Origin: Propionivibrio sp.
Lineage (GTDB): Bacteria; Pseudomonadota; Gammaproteobacteria; Burkholderiales; Rhodocyclaceae
NCBI GenBank assembly: GCA_017990155.1
Contig: JAGNOM010000226.1
Coordinates: forward strand, 1 to 5,325
DNA: 5,325 nucleotides
Reading direction: 5' to 3'
Shown here: positions 4,970 through 5,325 of the stretch, in pieces
How positions within the stretch are numbered: position 1 is the stretch's first letter
Layout: each line of letters begins with the position of its first letter
Notes under the pieces: model-generated
The model's database searches: none
Seen by the model: only the letters and a program-made list of their open reading frames with translations
Told to the model about the DNA's origin: nothing
Made by a program: the position numbers and the translations under genes

Positions 4970-5325
4970 CAGGCCGCGCCGGTGAGCGCCGGCGTCAGTT
5001 CGCGGTGGCGGACGAGTACGCGCGCCCGGTCGGAAAAATGCTGTGCGAGCCATTCGGCGATATAGACCGAGCGATGCTGGCCGCCGGTACAGCCGATGCC
5101 GACCGTGAGGTAGCTGCGGTTGTCGCGGATGTACGCGGGCAGCCAGGTTTCGACGAAGCGCGCGATATCGTCGCGCATGCGCAACACATCCGGTTCCGCT
5201 TCGAGGAAGTCGATGACCGGCGGGTCGCGACCGGTCAGTGGGCGCAAATCCGGTTCGTAATGCGGGTTGGGCAGGCAGCGCACGTCAAAGACGAGCTCGG
5301 CGTCGAGCGGCAGGCCGTGCTTGAA
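4969..5325 (-). CDS. rapZ: RNase adapter RapZ, C-terminal part (gene runs off the right edge)
   Basis: The last 118 residues of RapZ. The reading frame is open to the window edge, starting FKHGLPLDAELVFDVRCLPNPHY, so the GTG at 5283 is an internal valine and not a start. Conserved features include RCLPNPHYEPDLRPLTG, NRSYLTVGIGCTGGQHRSVYIAEWLA and a final RHREL, all matching the E. coli C-terminal domain, which binds glucosamine-6-phosphate and the small RNA GlmY. In enterobacteria RapZ controls glmS mRNA through RNase E; in betaproteobacteria without GlmY/GlmZ its partners are less clear. The N-terminal Walker-type nucleotide-binding half is outside the window, as may be hprK, a common neighbour. 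It is translationally coupled to the downstream NusG-domain gene. Confidence 0.95.
   Translation of the reverse strand, partial: FKHGLPLDAELVFDVRCLPNPHYEPDLRPLTGRDPPVIDFLEAEPDVLRMRDDIARFVETWLPAYIRDNRSYLTVGIGCTGGQHRSVYIAEWLAQHFSDRARVLVRHRELTPALTGAA

Overview
The window looks like part of the chromosome of a GC-rich betaproteobacterium, most plausibly in or near the Rhodocyclales. This is inferred from the gene families (flavin prenyltransferase UbiX, RNase adapter RapZ, a stand-alone LON-domain protein, Gx-transporter and NusG-domain-II proteins) and not from any marker gene. The first ~300 bases are non-coding and much more A+T rich than the rest: only 6 of the first 30 bases are G or C.

Layout. 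Positions 1-300 hold no gene. They carry two perfect DnaA boxes, a third with one mismatch, an IHF-like site and an A+T-rich stretch, which together resemble one flank of a chromosomal replication origin; dnaA may lie just off the left edge (inference). Next comes yfcA (+), a TSUP-family membrane permease. Converging on it is a leftward gene set with small overlaps: Gx transporter, then ubiX, then a LON substrate-binding-domain protein. The ubiX gene contains a near-canonical parS centromere site within the codons for its catalytic V-P-R-E-T motif, about 1.75 kb from the DnaA-box region. DnaA boxes and parS so close together make an origin-proximal location the best reading of this window.

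The middle of the window (about 2939-4601) is a rightward two-gene cassette. The first gene encodes an exported SUMF1/FGE-sulfatase-domain protein that lacks both catalytic cysteines of true formylglycine-generating enzymes. Three bases later comes a DUF523 protein with the three cysteines expected of a TudS-like iron-sulfur desulfurase. The cassette diverges from the Gx gene behind a short region with nested inverted repeats, and it converges with a 7-base overlap on a leftward pair: a membrane-anchored NusG-domain-II protein and the C-terminal part of rapZ, which runs off the right edge.

Genes working together. Gx-transporter and NusG-domain-II genes are often neighbours elsewhere. Here they share a strand but are separated by the opposite-strand cassette, which suggests an insertion into an ancestral leftward operon (rapZ, NusG-II, Gx, ubiX, LON). 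UbiX makes prenylated FMN for UbiD in ubiquinone synthesis, RapZ is an RNA-binding regulator of amino-sugar metabolism, and YfcA is a predicted anion or sulfur-compound permease. I see no mobile element, CRISPR array, tRNA or rRNA, and no clear intrinsic terminator.
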